From: Phocoena phocoena
Taxonomy: Eukaryota > Chordata > Mammalia > Artiodactyla > Phocoenidae
Length of the DNA: 64,000 nt
Assembly: GCF_963924675.1 (NCBI RefSeq)
Contig: NC_089236.1
Span: forward strand, 29,783,319-29,847,318
Direction of reading: 5' to 3'
Notes under the pieces: model-generated
What the model was told of the DNA's origin: nothing
Databases searched by the model: none
What the model saw: only the letters and a program-made list of their open reading frames with translations
Shown: piece by piece, positions 46,230 to 59,555 of the stretch
Layout of the letters: the number at the start of each line of letters is the position of its first letter
Position numbering within the stretch: the stretch's first letter is position 1
Translations under genes and position numbers: made by a program

Positions 46230-49200
46230 TTCCATGTGTCTGTATTAGCAAATGGTATTTGTTTTCCTCTTTCTGACTTACTTCACTCTGTATGACAGAT
46301 CCTATGTCCATCCACCTCATTACAAATAACTCAATTTCATTTCTCATTATGGCTGAGTAATATTCCATTGCATATATGTGCCACATCTTGCTTATCCATT
46401 CATCTGTTGATGGACACTTAGGTTGCTTCAGTGTCCTGGCTATTGTACATAGAGCTGCAATAAACATTGCGGTACAGGTCATTTTTTCAATTATGTTCCC
46501 TCAGAGTATATGCCAGTAGTGGGATTGCTGGGTCGTAAGGTAGTTTTATTTTCAGTTTTTTAAGGAAGCTCCATACTGTTCTCCATAGTGGCTGTATCAA
46601 TTTACATTCCCACTAACAGTGCAAGAGGGTTCCCTTTTCTCCACACCCTCTCCATCATTTATTGTTTGTAGGTTTTTTGATGAGGGCTATTCTGACTGGT
46701 GTGAGGTGATAACACATTGTAGTTTTGATTTGTACTTCTCTAATGATAGATGATGTTGAGCATTCTTACATTTGTTTGTTGGGAATCTGTATATCATTGG
46801 AGAAATGTCGATTTAGGTCTTCTTCCCATTTTTGGATTGGGTTGTTTGTTTTTTTGATATTGAGCGGCATGAGTCACTTGTAAATTTTGGAGATTAATCC
46901 TTTGTCAGTTACTTCATTTTCAAATATTTTCTCCCATTTTGAGGGTTGTCTTTTCCCCTTGCTTGTGGTTTACTTTGCTGTGCAAAAGCTTTTAAGTTTC
47001 AATAGGTCCCTTTTTGTTTATTTTTGTTTTTATTTCCACTTCTCTAGGAGATGGGTCAAAAAGGATCTTGCTGTGATTTATGTCATAGAGTGTTCTGCCT
47101 ATGATTTCCTCTAAGAGTTTGATAGTGTTTGAACTTACATGTTGGTGTTTAATCCATTTTGAGTTTATTTTTGTGTATGGTGTTAGGGAGTGTTCTAATT
47201 TCATTCTTTTACATGTAGCTGTCCAGTTTTTCCAGCACCACTTATTGAAGAGGCTGTCATTTCTCCATTGTATATTCTCCCCTCTTTTACCGAAAATAAG
47301 GTGACCATATATGCATGGGTTTATCTCTGGGCTTTCTATCCTTTTCCATTGATCTATATTTCTGTTTTTGTGCCAGTACCAGACTGTCTTGATTACTCTA
47401 TCTTTGTAGTATAGTTTGAAGTCAGGGAGCCTTATTCCTCAAGCTCCCTTTTTCTTTCTCAAGATTGCTTTGACTATTCAGGGTCTTTTGTGTTTCCATA
47501 CAAATTGTGAAATTCTTTTTCTACTTCTGAGGAAAACGCCATTGGTAGTTTGATAGGGATTGCATTGAATCTGTAGATTTGCTTTAGGTCGTATACTCAT
47601 TTTCATAGTGTTGATTCTTCCAATCCAAGAACATGGTATGTCTCTCCATCTGTTTGTATCGTGTTTCATTTCATTCATCAGTATTTGTAGTTTTCTGCAT
47701 ACAGGTCTTTTGTCTCCTTAGGTAGGTTTATTCCTAGGTATTTTATTATTTTTGTTACAATGGTAAATAGGAGTGTTTCCTTAATTTCTATTTCATATTT
47801 TCATCATTATTGTATAGGAATGCAAAATATTTCTGTGTATTAATTTTCTATCCTGCTATTAACCGAACTCATTGATTGGATCCATTACTTTTCTGGTAAC
47901 ATCGTTAGGCTTATCTGTGCATAATATCATGTCATCTGCAAACAGTGACAGCTTTACTTCCACTTTTCCAATTCAGGTTCCTTTTATTTCTTTTTCTTCT
48001 CTGATTGCTGTGGCTAAAACTTGCAAAGCAGTGTTGAATAATAGTGAGGAGAGTGGACAACCCTGTTTTGTTCCTGATGTTAGTGGAAATGTTTTCAGTT
48101 TTTCACTAATGAGAATGATGTTGGCTGTGGGTTTGTCATATATGGCCTTTATTATTTTGAGGTAAGTTCCCTCTATGCCTACTTTCTGCAGGGTTTTTTT
48201 TTTTTTATCATAAATGGGTGTTGAATTTTGTCAAAAGATTTTTCTGCATCTATTGAGATGATCATTTAGTTTTTATTCTTCAATTTATAAATATGGTGTA
48301 TCACATTGATTGATTTGCATATGTTGAAGAATCCTTGCATTCCTGGAATAAACCCAACTTGATCATGTTGTGTGATCCTTTTAGTGTGTTGTTGGATTCT
48401 GTTTGTTAGTATTTTGTGTAGGAGTTTTGCCACTATGGTCATCAGTGATATTGGTATGTAGTTTTCTTTCTTTGTGACATCTTTGTCTGGTTTTCATATC
48501 AGGGTGATGGTAGGCTTATAGAATTAGTTTGGGAGTTTTCCTCCCTCTCCGATATTTTGGAAGAGTTTGAGTACGTTAGGTGTTAGCTTTTCTCTAAATG
48601 TTTGATAGAATTCGCCTGTGAAACCTTCTGGTCCTGGGCTTTTGTTTGTTGGAAGGTTTTTAATCAGAGTCTCAATTTCAGTGCTTGTGATTGGTCTGTT
48701 CATATTTTCTATTTCTTCCTGGTTCAGTCTTGGTAGGTTGTGCTTTTCTAAGAATTTGTCCATTTCTTCCAGGTTGTCCGTTTTAATGGCATATAGTTGA
48801 TTGTAGTAATTTCTTATGATCCTTTGTATTTCTGCAGTGTCAGTTCTTTTAAATTTCTAATTCTATTGATTTGAGTCTTCACTTTTTTTTTCTTGATGAG
48901 TCTGTCTAATTGTTTATCATTTTTTCTTATCGTCTCAAAGAACCAGCTTTTAGTTTTATTGATTTCTGTTATTGTTTCTTTCATTTCTTTTTCATTTATT
49001 TCTGATCTGATCTTTATGATTTATTTCCTTCTGCTAACTTTGGGTTTTTTTTGTTGTTGTTGTTCTTTTTTCTCTGTTTGCTTTAGGTGTAAGGTTAGGT
49101 TGTTTATTTGAGATATTTCTTGTTTCTTGTTGTAGGATTGTATTGCTATAAATGTCAGTCTTAGAACTGCTTCTGCTGCATCCCAAAGGTTTGGATCATC

Positions 49201-50045
49201 ATGTTTTCATTGTCATTTGTTTCTAGGTACTTTTTGATTCCCTCTTCGATTTCTTCAGTGATTTCTTTCTTATTAAGTAGTGTATAGTTTAGCCTCCATG
49301 TGTTTTGTTGTTTTACACATTTTTTCCTGTAATTGATATCTAGTGTCATATCATTGTGGTTAGAAAAGCTACCTGATACAATTTCAATTTTCCTAAGTTT
49401 ACCAAGGCTTGATTTGTGACCTAAGATATGCTCTATTCTGGAGAATATTCCATGAGCACTTGAGATTAAACTGTATTCTGTTTTATTTGGATGAATGTCC
49501 TATAAATATCAATTAAGTCCATCTTATCAAAGCTTATCATTTAAACTTGTGTTTCCTGATTTAATTTCATTTTGGATGATTTGTCCATTTGTGAAAGTGG
49601 GATGTTAAAGCCCCCTACTATGATTGTGTTACTGTTGATATCCCCTTTTATGGCTGTTAGCATTTGCCTTATGTATTGAGATGCTCCTATGTTGGGTACA
49701 TACATATTTCAATTTTTATACCTTCTTCTTAGATTGATCCATTGATCATAATGTAGTGTCCTTCTTTGTCTCTTGTAATAGTCTTTATTTTAAAGTCTCT
49801 GTTATGTGATATGAGAATTGCTACTCCATCTTTCTTTTGGTTTCCATTTGCATGGAATATCTTTTTCAATCCCCTCACTTTTAGTCTGTATGTTTCCCTA
49901 GTTCCGAATTGGGTCTCTTGTAGACATCATATATACAGGGCTTGTTTTTGTATCCATTCAGCTGGTCTATGTCTTTTGGTTCTAGCATTTAATCCATTTA
50001 CATTTAATGTAACTATCGATATGTATGTTCATATTAGCAATTTCT
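46230..50045 (-). pseudogene. L1-D ORF2 remnant
   Basis: The start codon is mutated (att in place of atg, near 50,043). Endonuclease to C-terminal Cys-rich domain are all recognisable in pieces: 49,161-49,349, 48,524-48,763 (reverse transcriptase fingers), 47,478-47,678, 46,992-47,204. The reverse transcriptase catalytic box still reads FADD (47,931-47,942), unlike L1-A and L1-B. Multiple stops and frameshifts make it non-functional. Confidence 0.85.
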
Positions 50046-50098
50046 TAATAGTTGTATGTTTGTTATTGTAGGCCTTTTCCTTCTCTTGTGTTTCCTGC

Positions 50099-51049
50099 CT
50101 AGAGAAGTTCCTTTAGCACTTGCTGTACTGCTGGTTTGGTGGTGCTGAATTCTCTTAGCTTTTGCTTGTCTCTGAAAATTTTAATTTCTCCATCAAATCT
50201 GAATGTGATCCTTGCTGGGTAGAGTAATCTTGGTTGTAGGTTTTTCCCTTTCATCACTTTAAATATGTCCTGCTACTCCCTTCTGGCTTGTAGAGTTTCT
50301 GCTGAAAGATCAGCTGATAACCTTATTGGGATCCCTTGTACATTTTTGTTTTGTTTTTTCCCTTGCTGCTTTTAATATTTTTTCTTTTTGTTTAATTTTT
50401 ATAGCTTGATTAATATGTGTGTTGGCATGTTTCTCCTTGTATTTATCCTGTATGGGACTCTCTGCACTTCCTGGAATGACTAATTATTTCCTTTCCCATA
50501 TTAGCAAAGTTTTAAACTCCAATCTCTCCAAATATTTTCTCAGAGCATTACTTTTTCTTTTCTTATTCTGGGACCACTATAATTCAAATGTTGGTGTGTT
50601 TAATGTTGTCCCAGATATCTCTGAGACTGTCCTCAATTCTTTTCATTCTTTTTTCTTTATTCTTCTCTGCAGTAGTTATTTCTACTCTTTTATGTTCCGT
50701 GTCACTTAACTGGTTTTCTGTCTCAGCCTTTCTGCTATTGATTCCTTCTAGAGAATTTTTAATTTCATTTATTGTTTTGTTCATCATTGTTTTCTCTTTA
50801 GTACTTCTAGGTCCTTGTTAATCGTTTCTTGTATTTTCTCCATTCTATTTTCAAGATTTTGGATCATCTTTAATGTCATTTCTCTGAATTCTTTTTCAGA
50901 TAGACTACCTATTTTCTCTTCATTTTTTTGGTCTGGTGGGTTTTTACCTTGCTCCTTTGTCTGTTTTTTTTTTTTTTTTTTCCTCTCTCTTTCTTCTCAT
51001 TTTGCTTAACCTACTGTGTTTGGGGTCTACTTTTTGCAGGTTGCAGGTT
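50099..51049 (-). pseudogene. L1-D ORF1 remnant
   Basis: The start codon is lost (aca in place of atg at the AACCTGCAACC block near 51,047). The normal TAG is kept at 50,099-50,101. The internal frame is broken; 50,584-50,787 preserves a coiled-coil stretch. A T-tract of ~18 bases (near 50,965) and frame breaks prevent translation. At the site of the private TAA of L1-A/L1-B this copy has an ordinary codon. Confidence 0.8.
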
Positions 51050-51323
51050 TGTAGTCCCTGTTGTTTTTGGTGTCTGCCCCCAGTGTGTAAGTTTGGTTCA
51101 GTGGGTTGTGGAGGCTTCCTGGCAGATGAGACTAGTTTCTGTGTTCCGGTGAATGAGGCTGTATCTTGTCTTTCTGCTGTGCAGGTCCAGTTCTGCTGCT
51201 GTGCTTTTTGGGTCTGTGACCTTATTATGATTTTAGGCAGCTTTTATGCTAGTGGGTGTGGCTTTGTTCCTGTCTTGCTAGTTGTTTGTCATAGGGTGTA
51301 TAGCACTACAGCTTGCAGGTTGG

Positions 51324-51543
51324 TTTTTTTTTTGTTGTTGTTGTTGTTTTTGCGATATGTGGGCCTCTCACCATTGTGGCCTCTCCTATTGCGGAGCGCA
51401 GGCTCTGGACGTGAAGGCTCAGTGACCATGGCTCACGGGTCCAGCCGCTTTACGGCACGCAGGATCCTCCCAGACCAGGGCACGAACCCGCATACCCTGC
51501 ATGAGCATATGGACCCTCAACCACTGTGCCACCAGGGAAGCCC
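51324..51543 (-). mobile_element. CHR-2-type SINE inside L1-D
   Basis: Reverse-strand copy: T/(TTG)n tail equivalent at 51,324-51,350, body, and 5' end 'ccagggaagccc' at 51,532-51,543. Flanked by a near-perfect 11-base target duplication (cttgcaggttg before, cttgctggttg after, 10/11). Same orientation as its host L1. Confidence 0.95.
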
Positions 51544-51743
51544 TTGCTGGTTGTTTAATGGAGCTGGGTCTTGGCGTTGAGATGGAGATCTCTCGGAGAT
51601 TTTCACTGTTTGATATTACATGGAGCTGGGAGGTCTCCGTTAGACCAATGTTCTGAACTTGGCTCTTCCACCTCAGAGGCACAGGCCTGACACCTGGCAG
51701 GAGCACCTAGACCCTGTCATCCACATGGCTCAGAATAAAAGGG

Positions 51744-51745
51744 AA

Positions 51746-51789
<44 letters not shown>

Positions 51790-51790
51790 A
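51744..51790. repeat. (GAAA)n microsatellite in L1-D 5' UTR
   Basis: About 11 clean units of GAAA. It lies at the same place within the L1 as the 32,249-32,400 tract of L1-B. Confidence 0.9.
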
Positions 51791-53334
51791 AAATGTTAAG
51801 TAAATAAAATAATTATTAAAATAAAAACTAATTATTAAAAATAAAAAATAATTAAAAGTGTTAAAAAGAAAGAAAGAAGAGAGCAACAAAACCAAAAATC
51901 AAATCCACCAATCATAACAAGTGCTACAAATTATAGTAAAAAGAAAAGAAAGAAAGAAAAAAAAAGGACAGATAGAGCCCTTGGTCAAATGGTAAAAGCA
52001 AAGCTATAAAGACAACATCACACACAGAAGCATACACATACACACTCACAAAAAAGGAGAAAGAAGAAGAAGAAGAAAAATATATATATATATATATTTA
52101 TATATATTTTTTCTCCCAATGTCCACCACCTCAACTTGGGATGATTCGTTGTCTATTCAAGAATTCAATAGATGCAAGGTACATCAAGTTGATTGTGGAG
52201 ATTTAATCCACTGCTCCTGAGGCTGCTGGGAGAGAGTTTCCTTTCTCTTCTTTGTTTGCTCATCACCTGGGGTTCAGCCTTGCATTTGTGCCCGCCTTTG
52301 CATATAGGTCACCTGAGGGCATCTGTTCTTTGCTCAGACAGGATGAACTTGAAGGAGCAGCTGATTTGGGGGCTCTGGCTCACTCAGGCTGGGAGAAGGG
52401 AGGGGTAGAGAATGCGGGGCAAGCCTGTGGTGGCAGAGGCTGGTGTGACGTTGCACCAGTCTGAAGTGTGCTGTGTGTTCTCCCAGGGAAGTTGTCCCTG
52501 GATCACAGGACCCTGGCAGTGGCGGACTGCACAGGTTCCTGGGAGGGGAGGTGTGGATAATGACCTGTGCTTGCACACAGGCTTCTTGGTGGCTGCAGCA
52601 GCATCCTTAGCATCTCATGCCCATCTCTGGGGTCCACGCTGATAGCCATGGCTCACGCCCATTTCTGGAGCTCGTTTAGGCAGTGTTCTTAATCCCCTCT
52701 CTTGGCACACCATAAAACAAAGAGGCAAGAAAAAGTCTCTTGCCTCTTTAGCAGGTCCAGACATTTTCCTGGACTCCCTCCTGGCTAGCTATGGTGCACT
52801 AACACCCTTCAGGCTGTGTTCACACAGCCAACTCCAATCCTCTCCCTGCGATCTGATCTCTGAAGTCTGAGCCTTAGCTCCCTGCTCCCACATGCCCTGG
52901 CAGGTGAGCAGACAAGCCTCTCAGGCTGGTGAGTGCTGGTTGGCACTGACCCTCTGTGTGGGAATCTCTCCACTTTGCTCTCTGCACCCCTGTTGCTGAG
53001 CTGTCCTCCAGGGCTCCAATGCTTCACTCTGCCGCCTGCAGACTCCACAAGTGAAGGGACTTCCTAGTGTGTGGAAATTTTTCCTCCTTCACAGCTCTTT
53101 TCCAGTGGTGCAGGTCCCATCCCTATTCTTTTGTCTCTGTTTTTTCTTTTTTCTTTTGCACTATGCAGGTACGTGGGGGAATTTCTTGCCTTTTAGGGGG
53201 TCTGAGGTCTTCTGCCAGCATTCAGTAGGTGTTCTGTAAGAGTTATTCCACATATAGTTGTATTTCTGATGTATTTGTGGGGAGGAAGGTGATCTCCACA
53301 TCTGACTCTTCCGCCATCTTGAAGGTCCCTACTT

Positions 53335-53353
53335 AGTTAAGTTTTGTGAGTGT
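53335..53353. repeat. Right target-site duplication of L1-D (diverged)
   Basis: Partner of 45,809-45,827; see there. Directly follows the L1-D 5' terminus. Confidence 0.5.
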
Positions 53354-53471
53354 AACTTCCAAAGAGTAATTTAAAGATTTAAAAGTTTAAATGCAATTAC
53401 TGTTTTATTCAAAAGACAAAATTATCATCTTGACAAATAAGACCATTGAGGAACATATCTCAGCATTTATT

Positions 53472-53521
<50 letters not shown>

Positions 53522-56500
53522 TCTTTTACTGTCTATATAATTTGTACTACTTCAAAATTTTGTATGGTTTATTTTTACATGCCGGTTTTTATTAGAAACC
53601 ATTATGAATTTGCTGTAAACATATATATTTTTTTCATTTTGTATTGTTAATCAATTCTTGCATTGATTATGTGTGAATCAAACAATATGTAAATCCTAAG
53701 GTCATGATACATCATGAAATTAATTAACTTGAATTTCATGTATTTGCATAATATTGCTTACATAATTTTGTTGTCATGCTGTTGTTGTTGGAACATATCA
53801 AGTATTATTTTTTCCCATTGCAGAACCATGGTTATTACTCACACTTAACTAGTTTGATAGTGTTCATTGAATAGCTTAAGATTTTCCTAAAAACACTAAA
53901 ATGAGATAATATTACCAAATGTTTGCCAATTTCATCAAAGGCATGACTATTGCTGATTATAATATTTTTCCACACAATATTCTCTGTTTGTAGTGATACT
54001 TTAAACAGGCAGAAAAAGGAACAATGTTTAGAATAAAATGTGCAAATGCCAAACACGTGAGTTCTGCTGCATTAGGAAGGTTCACTCAGCTTGTTATCAT
54101 TTTTAACCAATTGTTGATGCATTACCAGAAATGGTCAAATTTTCAAAACAGATCCACATGAGTCACATGTTTTCCCCAACATTAATATGCTAATAATAAT
54201 TAGAGAATGATACAAACAACTAAGAAACAACCACAGATTCATCATCAGTCTTTGGAAGTTCCAGATTTCCACAAGTTTCTTTTAGCACTTTGGATGTAGT
54301 TTTATTTCAAAGTGACAAATGACAACTATATGTTGTATAGATTAACACAAGGAAGTCACTTAGGTTCGGGTTCTTCTGGGTTTTTATACTGTGATTGTCA
54401 TGTAGCTAGAGGACCTATGGGACCTGCCTGCACCAATCACTTGATAATTTCCATTGTTAATCAAGCTTCATCCCATAAATCCAAATCTCAGTTTCATTTA
54501 CAGTAAAAAATCAAGTTAGAAAAGAACTTAGAGAAGAACCCAAATGCCCCTTAGCATGTTTACAAATACCTCTTGTTGGGGGTTCAAAAGTGGGGTTCCT
54601 AAGGATGTAGAAAGGAAATTAGAGACTCACTATTAGCTGTTTTCTTCCTAGTTGCCATGTAGGAAGTCAATGGAGGAAACTGAATCTCATTTCTTAAAAG
54701 GAGAGAGAAATTCCAATTTTTATATGAAATTTCCTATGCATAATAGTGGGTGAAATGTTGTATAGGATTTAGCTCATAGGCTGCCAGATTGTTTCTTCTA
54801 CTATAGACATAGTGAAGTCTTCCCACTCTCTTACTGTTTTCCTGAATCAGACACAACTTTGGATTTGCTCAGTGAAGAGCATTGTGGCACCATCGTTTTA
54901 GCATTTTAATTATGAAGTTTGTCTTCCATTAAAAGAAAGCAGACAAATTGGATAAAATAAGAGGAAGATATGTTATTCTGTATAATAGGAATACCAAAGG
55001 CAGGGCAATTTGTAGATTGGTTGATTAAGCTGCCCAGCAACTGAGCTTCTCTCCTTGTTGTTCCCTTTGTTTCATGATGTTCCCAAGGTTCCTTCCTCAT
55101 AGAATGTCAAATAATAGCATAAAAAAAAATCATCACTGGGCTATGAAACCTTTTAAGAGTGAGATAAAATTTTAGGAAGCACCCAGCAGCCTTTCTCTCA
55201 TATCTCGATGACCAGAATTTTCAAATATGTCCCTGCCTCAGCCAATCGCTTGGTGAAAAGATTAAACCTACCACAACTAATTTTGAGCAATAAAGATAGG
55301 AAGGTGGACTTTTGAAGCTACCAAGGAACATTGCTTCTACAGAAAGACATGGCCCCTTTCCAGGTGTACTGAGTCAAGAATAAGAAAAGAAGGACAAGCG
55401 ACATCAATCTCATTTCCTCCTTACAACAATTTCAATTAATATAACCTATGCGAAGCTATTTTCTTGGCCAGTCCCACAAAATTGCTGGCTGATTTACTCA
55501 TTTTAAGACCTGGGTCTTTCTTTTCTTAAGTTGCCATCATGTTACAATATGTCATCAAATTATTGTCCTGAATAAATTAGAACAAATTTCCTCTCTATAT
55601 CTTCATATGTCACAGCAATGTTTTTGGAATAGGATGGATGTGTTGACATTTACCAACATTAAGTTTGCCAATGTTTTAATACTTTCAAATTATATGATGG
55701 TACAGAATGTGATGGTGTCCTCTGTAGCCTTTGGCACAGTATTATAAATAGAAGAGATTTGACATATATTAATTAATCGATTTAAATATCAAGTTGTTAA
55801 TAGTCTGAAATAGGTTCATGTTTACATCTGATGTGTCCCTTCAAAACTAGTTTCATAGAAAACCTAATACTATAAAATTCTTTTATTTCTGCCTTTACTG
55901 GAAATTTACACCTTTTCTCAATACTTCTTTTTAGAATGTAGTCTCCATTGCTGCTATTTTCCTACACTGCACTCCTTACAACCCCTAAGATAAAAACCAA
56001 AATTACAATATTAGGACATGACTATTATTTAGAAAAAAAATTAATATGTGTTTGCACTATATCATTCTCACTATACATTTATTATTCAATAAGATGTTTT
56101 AAATATTTATGCTTCCTAATATGGGTGTGTATATGCAGTGGTATCTTCAGAGTTTTTGTTGTCATTTGTATATTTCTACAAATAATACCACAAATAAAAA
56201 ATACATAATGCACAGCATAAATCACTAAGAATATAAGATTTCAGAATGCTTAAATTAGAGTATGAATTTTTCCTATAGGAAAATTAAACGTTTCTTTAAA
56301 GTTTTTTTTGAGGTGGGGGAGAAAATATTATGAAGAGAAAATTGTCATTTGTAATTTTGTTTTCTCCACAATCTTAAGCAATTTCTATGGGTAAGCTAGG
56401 AGCCATCATGGAAGAAGGAGGTCTTTTGCAATACACTAGAAATTATTTGGAATATCTTAAGAAGCACGAGCATACAGTCATGTTGAGACAATCTCAAGTA

Positions 56501-56570
56501 TTATTTCCATTCTGTTATCGAAGACAGATAAATGTATCAGAATATGTCTGACATTCACTCTGCACTATTC
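53354..56570. other. Unassigned AT-rich DNA
   Basis: No supported gene or named repeat apart from an (AT)n microsatellite at 53,476-53,521. The short frames at 53,835-54,056, 54,312-54,506 and 54,906-55,100 have no domain or context. Confidence 0.4.
53476..53521. repeat. (AT)n microsatellite
   Basis: About 23 AT dinucleotides with one GT interruption. Confidence 0.9.
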
Positions 56571-56755
56571 AGTTATTTTTCTATGTGCATTTCACATACT
56601 AATGGTTTGATCCCCACAACAAACCTGGAGAGGAATTTCATCAATTTCCATATTTTACCTGTGAAGTCACAGAAGCGTAGTAAAGTTTAAACATATCATT
56701 TATGATCAGGTCTCATACCTGGTAAAAGTTGGAACCAACACCTCCTCAGGGCTAT
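56571..56755 (+). repeat. MIR/L2-type fragment
   Basis: 'ccccacaacaaacctggaga', 'ccatattttacctgtgaag', 'agtttaaacatatcatttat' and 'tggaaccaacacc' follow the order of a MIR/L2 core. Diverged. Confidence 0.5.
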
Positions 56756-57089
56756 ACAGGGATTTTATATGAATTAGAATTCAAAAAGCATCTCTTCTTC
56801 CGTTAAAGTGATTGTGAGTATAATATTAATTTCTTAATAAAATGTAAATTAATGGTAAATATCTGGCATATAAATTATAATAATAAAATTGTTAATCAAA
56901 ATGAAATTAAATTTAATCAAATTAATTAAGAATTCAAAGCTAATATGGTATTATTTTTAAACAAATGATTATACATCTTCCAATATCAGAAATGAAATTT
57001 ACTGTGGAAATTTCAGTGTATTTTCCTTACTCAGTAATTTTCTTTTCTATAGAACTATTGATAGATTTTGCAAACTTTTTTGTGACAGT
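56756..57089. other. Unassigned AT-rich DNA
   Basis: No feature recognised. Confidence 0.4.
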
Positions 57090-58745
57090 AAACCTTAATT
57101 AGCTTTTTTAAAAGACATTTTTAGAGCAAATTTAGGTTTATTTCAAAATTAAGAGGGAGATACAGAGATTTCCCATATACCCCATACTACCACACATACA
57201 TAGCCTGCCCCATTTCAAAATTATTCATCAAAATGGTACATTTTTTGAATAGGATGAAACCACACTGACGTATTATTATCACCCAAAGTCCATGCTTTAC
57301 TTTATGATTCACTCTTGGTGTTGTACATTCTTTGGGTTTGGACACAACTTTAATGACATATATTCATGATTATAGTATCACATAGAATATTTTCACGGCC
57401 CTAAACATCCTCTGTGCTTTGCCTATTCATCTCCCCATCCCCTCCACATTAATCTTTTTACTGTCTCCATAATTTTGCCTTTTACAGAATGTTATAGAGT
57501 TGGAATCGTACAGTATGTAACTTTTTCAGATTGTCTTCTTACACTCTTAAATATGCAAAGTTACTCCATGTCTTGATAGCTCATTTCCTTTTAGCTCTGA
57601 AAAATATTTCACCATATAGATATATCACAGTTTATTTATTCATTCACCTACTGAAGGACACCTTGGTTGCTCTCCAGTTTTGGTAATTATGAATAAAGGT
57701 ATATAAACATCCATGCACAGGTTTTTGTGTGGATGTAAGTTTTCAACATATTTGGGTAAGTGCAAAAGAGTGTGATTGCTGTGTCTTACACTAAGAGTAT
57801 GTTTAATTTTGTAAGAAACTGCCAAACTGTCTTCTCAGGTGGCTGTACCATTTTACATTCCTACCAACAACATATCAGAATTCCTGTTGCTCTACTTCCT
57901 TCCCAGTATTTAGTGTTGTCAATGCTGACTCTAATCAACACTGATTTCTGTCATTCCAATAGATATGCAGTGGTATCTTATTCTCATTCAATTTTTTGAT
58001 CTATTCTGAAAATCACTAACTTTTACTTGGTGCCTTTAGACCATTGTCATTCAAAGTGATTATTGATATAGCTGGATTAATATCTACCACATTTGATACT
58101 GTTGCCATTAGTTGCCTTTGTTCTTTTTTCTTATTTTTGTCTTACAATCTTTTCTTTTGTGGTTTTAACTGAGCATTTTATATTATTCCATTTTGTCTCC
58201 TTTCTTAGCCTATCAGTTACACTTTTTAAAAAATTTATTTTAATGGTTGCCCTAGAATTTTCAATATACACTTGCAATTAATAAAAATCCACTTTGAAAT
58301 AACATCAGAGCAATTCACGTATAGCATAATAAAATAGCCCTAATTCCTTCTTCCCCTGCCTTGTATACTTGCTATTCTTCATTTCAAGTATCTATGATAT
58401 ATATGATATATAAAATATATACTTAAGAAATGATAATCAACACACTGTTGATATTATTTTGAGCAGTCAAGTAGTATCTGTTAGAACAAATAAGAATAAG
58501 GAATATAAAAGTTTTAATTTTACCATCATATACTCCTTCTTTGATTCTCTTCCTTTCTTTCTGTATATATGAGATTCTGACTGATATAATTTTTCTTCTC
58601 TCTAGAGAAATTACTTAACATTTCTTACAAGGCAGGTCTGCTGGCAAAAAATTTCCACAATTTTTGTTTGTCTGAGAATTTTTTTCTCCTTCATAGTTAA
58701 GGACAATTTCACAGGGCTTAATTAGTTTTTAAATGAATTTTCATT
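57090..58745 (-). mobile_element. Ancient L1M/HAL1-like element with internal deletion
   Basis: Read on -: ORF1 C-terminal region at 58,625-58,745 ('caaggcaggtctgctggc' on +), inter-ORF/early ORF2 region at 58,030-58,330 ('ttagaccattgtcattcaaa' on +), then a jump directly to the ORF2 3' end (57,590-57,970, with 'ttacattcctaccaacaac' on +) and 3' UTR (57,090-57,590, 'gagatttcccatatacccc' on +). The central reverse transcriptase portion is missing. Highly diverged and non-coding. Confidence 0.65.
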
Positions 58746-59555
58746 ATTATAAGCAATATTTCCCTCATGTGAATATTGGCAAATTTAAATATGTTCTTTA
58801 AAATTATTCAAATCAATATGTGTTCATTGATTGGTATGAGACCAAAATCTAAAAGAGTTAAGTCCTTTAGTTTGTAATACATCAATATAATACGAATAGT
58901 AAATTTTCAACAGTTAATTTCAAATATAAAATTTTACTTGATGGGAGAAATTCACGATTATTGTAATTTTTCATTCAAAAATTATTGTCAGGATTACTGA
59001 AGGGATTATTTCAGTTAATATATGGTGTTGTTGTATATGAAAACAAATAAAATGAATTTGATATTTAGTTTTTGATTGTAGACAGGTTGATGATAATAAT
59101 CATAGTTAAAATGTCTTCTTTGACAATTAAAAAAATTTGTTTTTAATAGGTGTGGAACTTGCCATCAATGTCAAGAAATTCTGCAAGAGTAGTGCATATT
59201 TCATGTAACTGAGATTTTACAAATAATGACATTGATTCAACTTTTCCATTTTGAATTCAATTATATTTTCAAAATTATGTTGAATAAATAAATAGTTTTG
59301 CAATTTATTCCAAAGTTTTATCAGAACCAAAAACTAGTTAGATGTTAAAATAAAACAGTGAAAGAAAAAGAAAGCAGTGGTGTCTAAATAGATTTTGTGC
59401 CTTGTTATTTAGCAAGGTAAAATAATGCAAAGTTTAAAAATGTATTAAATTTGTGGAGAAACTTCTTTTTTACTTCTACTATAATTTTGTTGCTTATTTG
59501 CACAATATTTTCATCTAAATTATTTTAGGTCAGGCTCAATTTCTAGAATAGATTA

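Larger units (their letters stand above)
45828..53334 (-). mobile_element. L1-D, near full-length LINE-1
   Basis: Read on -: 5' terminus at ~53,334 with an 'aagatggcgg' motif (53,311-53,320), 5' UTR to ~51,050, ORF1 remnant (50,099-51,049), ORF2 remnant (~46,230-50,045), and a 3' UTR of the same type as L1-A, finishing in a decayed A-rich tail at ~45,828-45,870. A SINE interrupts the 5' UTR just upstream of ORF1. It shows independent decay: it lacks the private stop codons shared by L1-A and L1-B. Confidence 0.9.
51050..53334 (-). promoter_or_regulatory. L1-D 5' UTR (decayed internal promoter)
   Basis: Young-type L1 5' UTR with a GC-richer part at 52,200-53,050 and the YY1-type motif at its 5' end. 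It contains a SINE (51,324-51,543), a GAAA microsatellite (51,744-51,790) and (AT)n at 52,079-52,106. Open frames at 52,193-53,048 are fortuitous. Confidence 0.65.
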
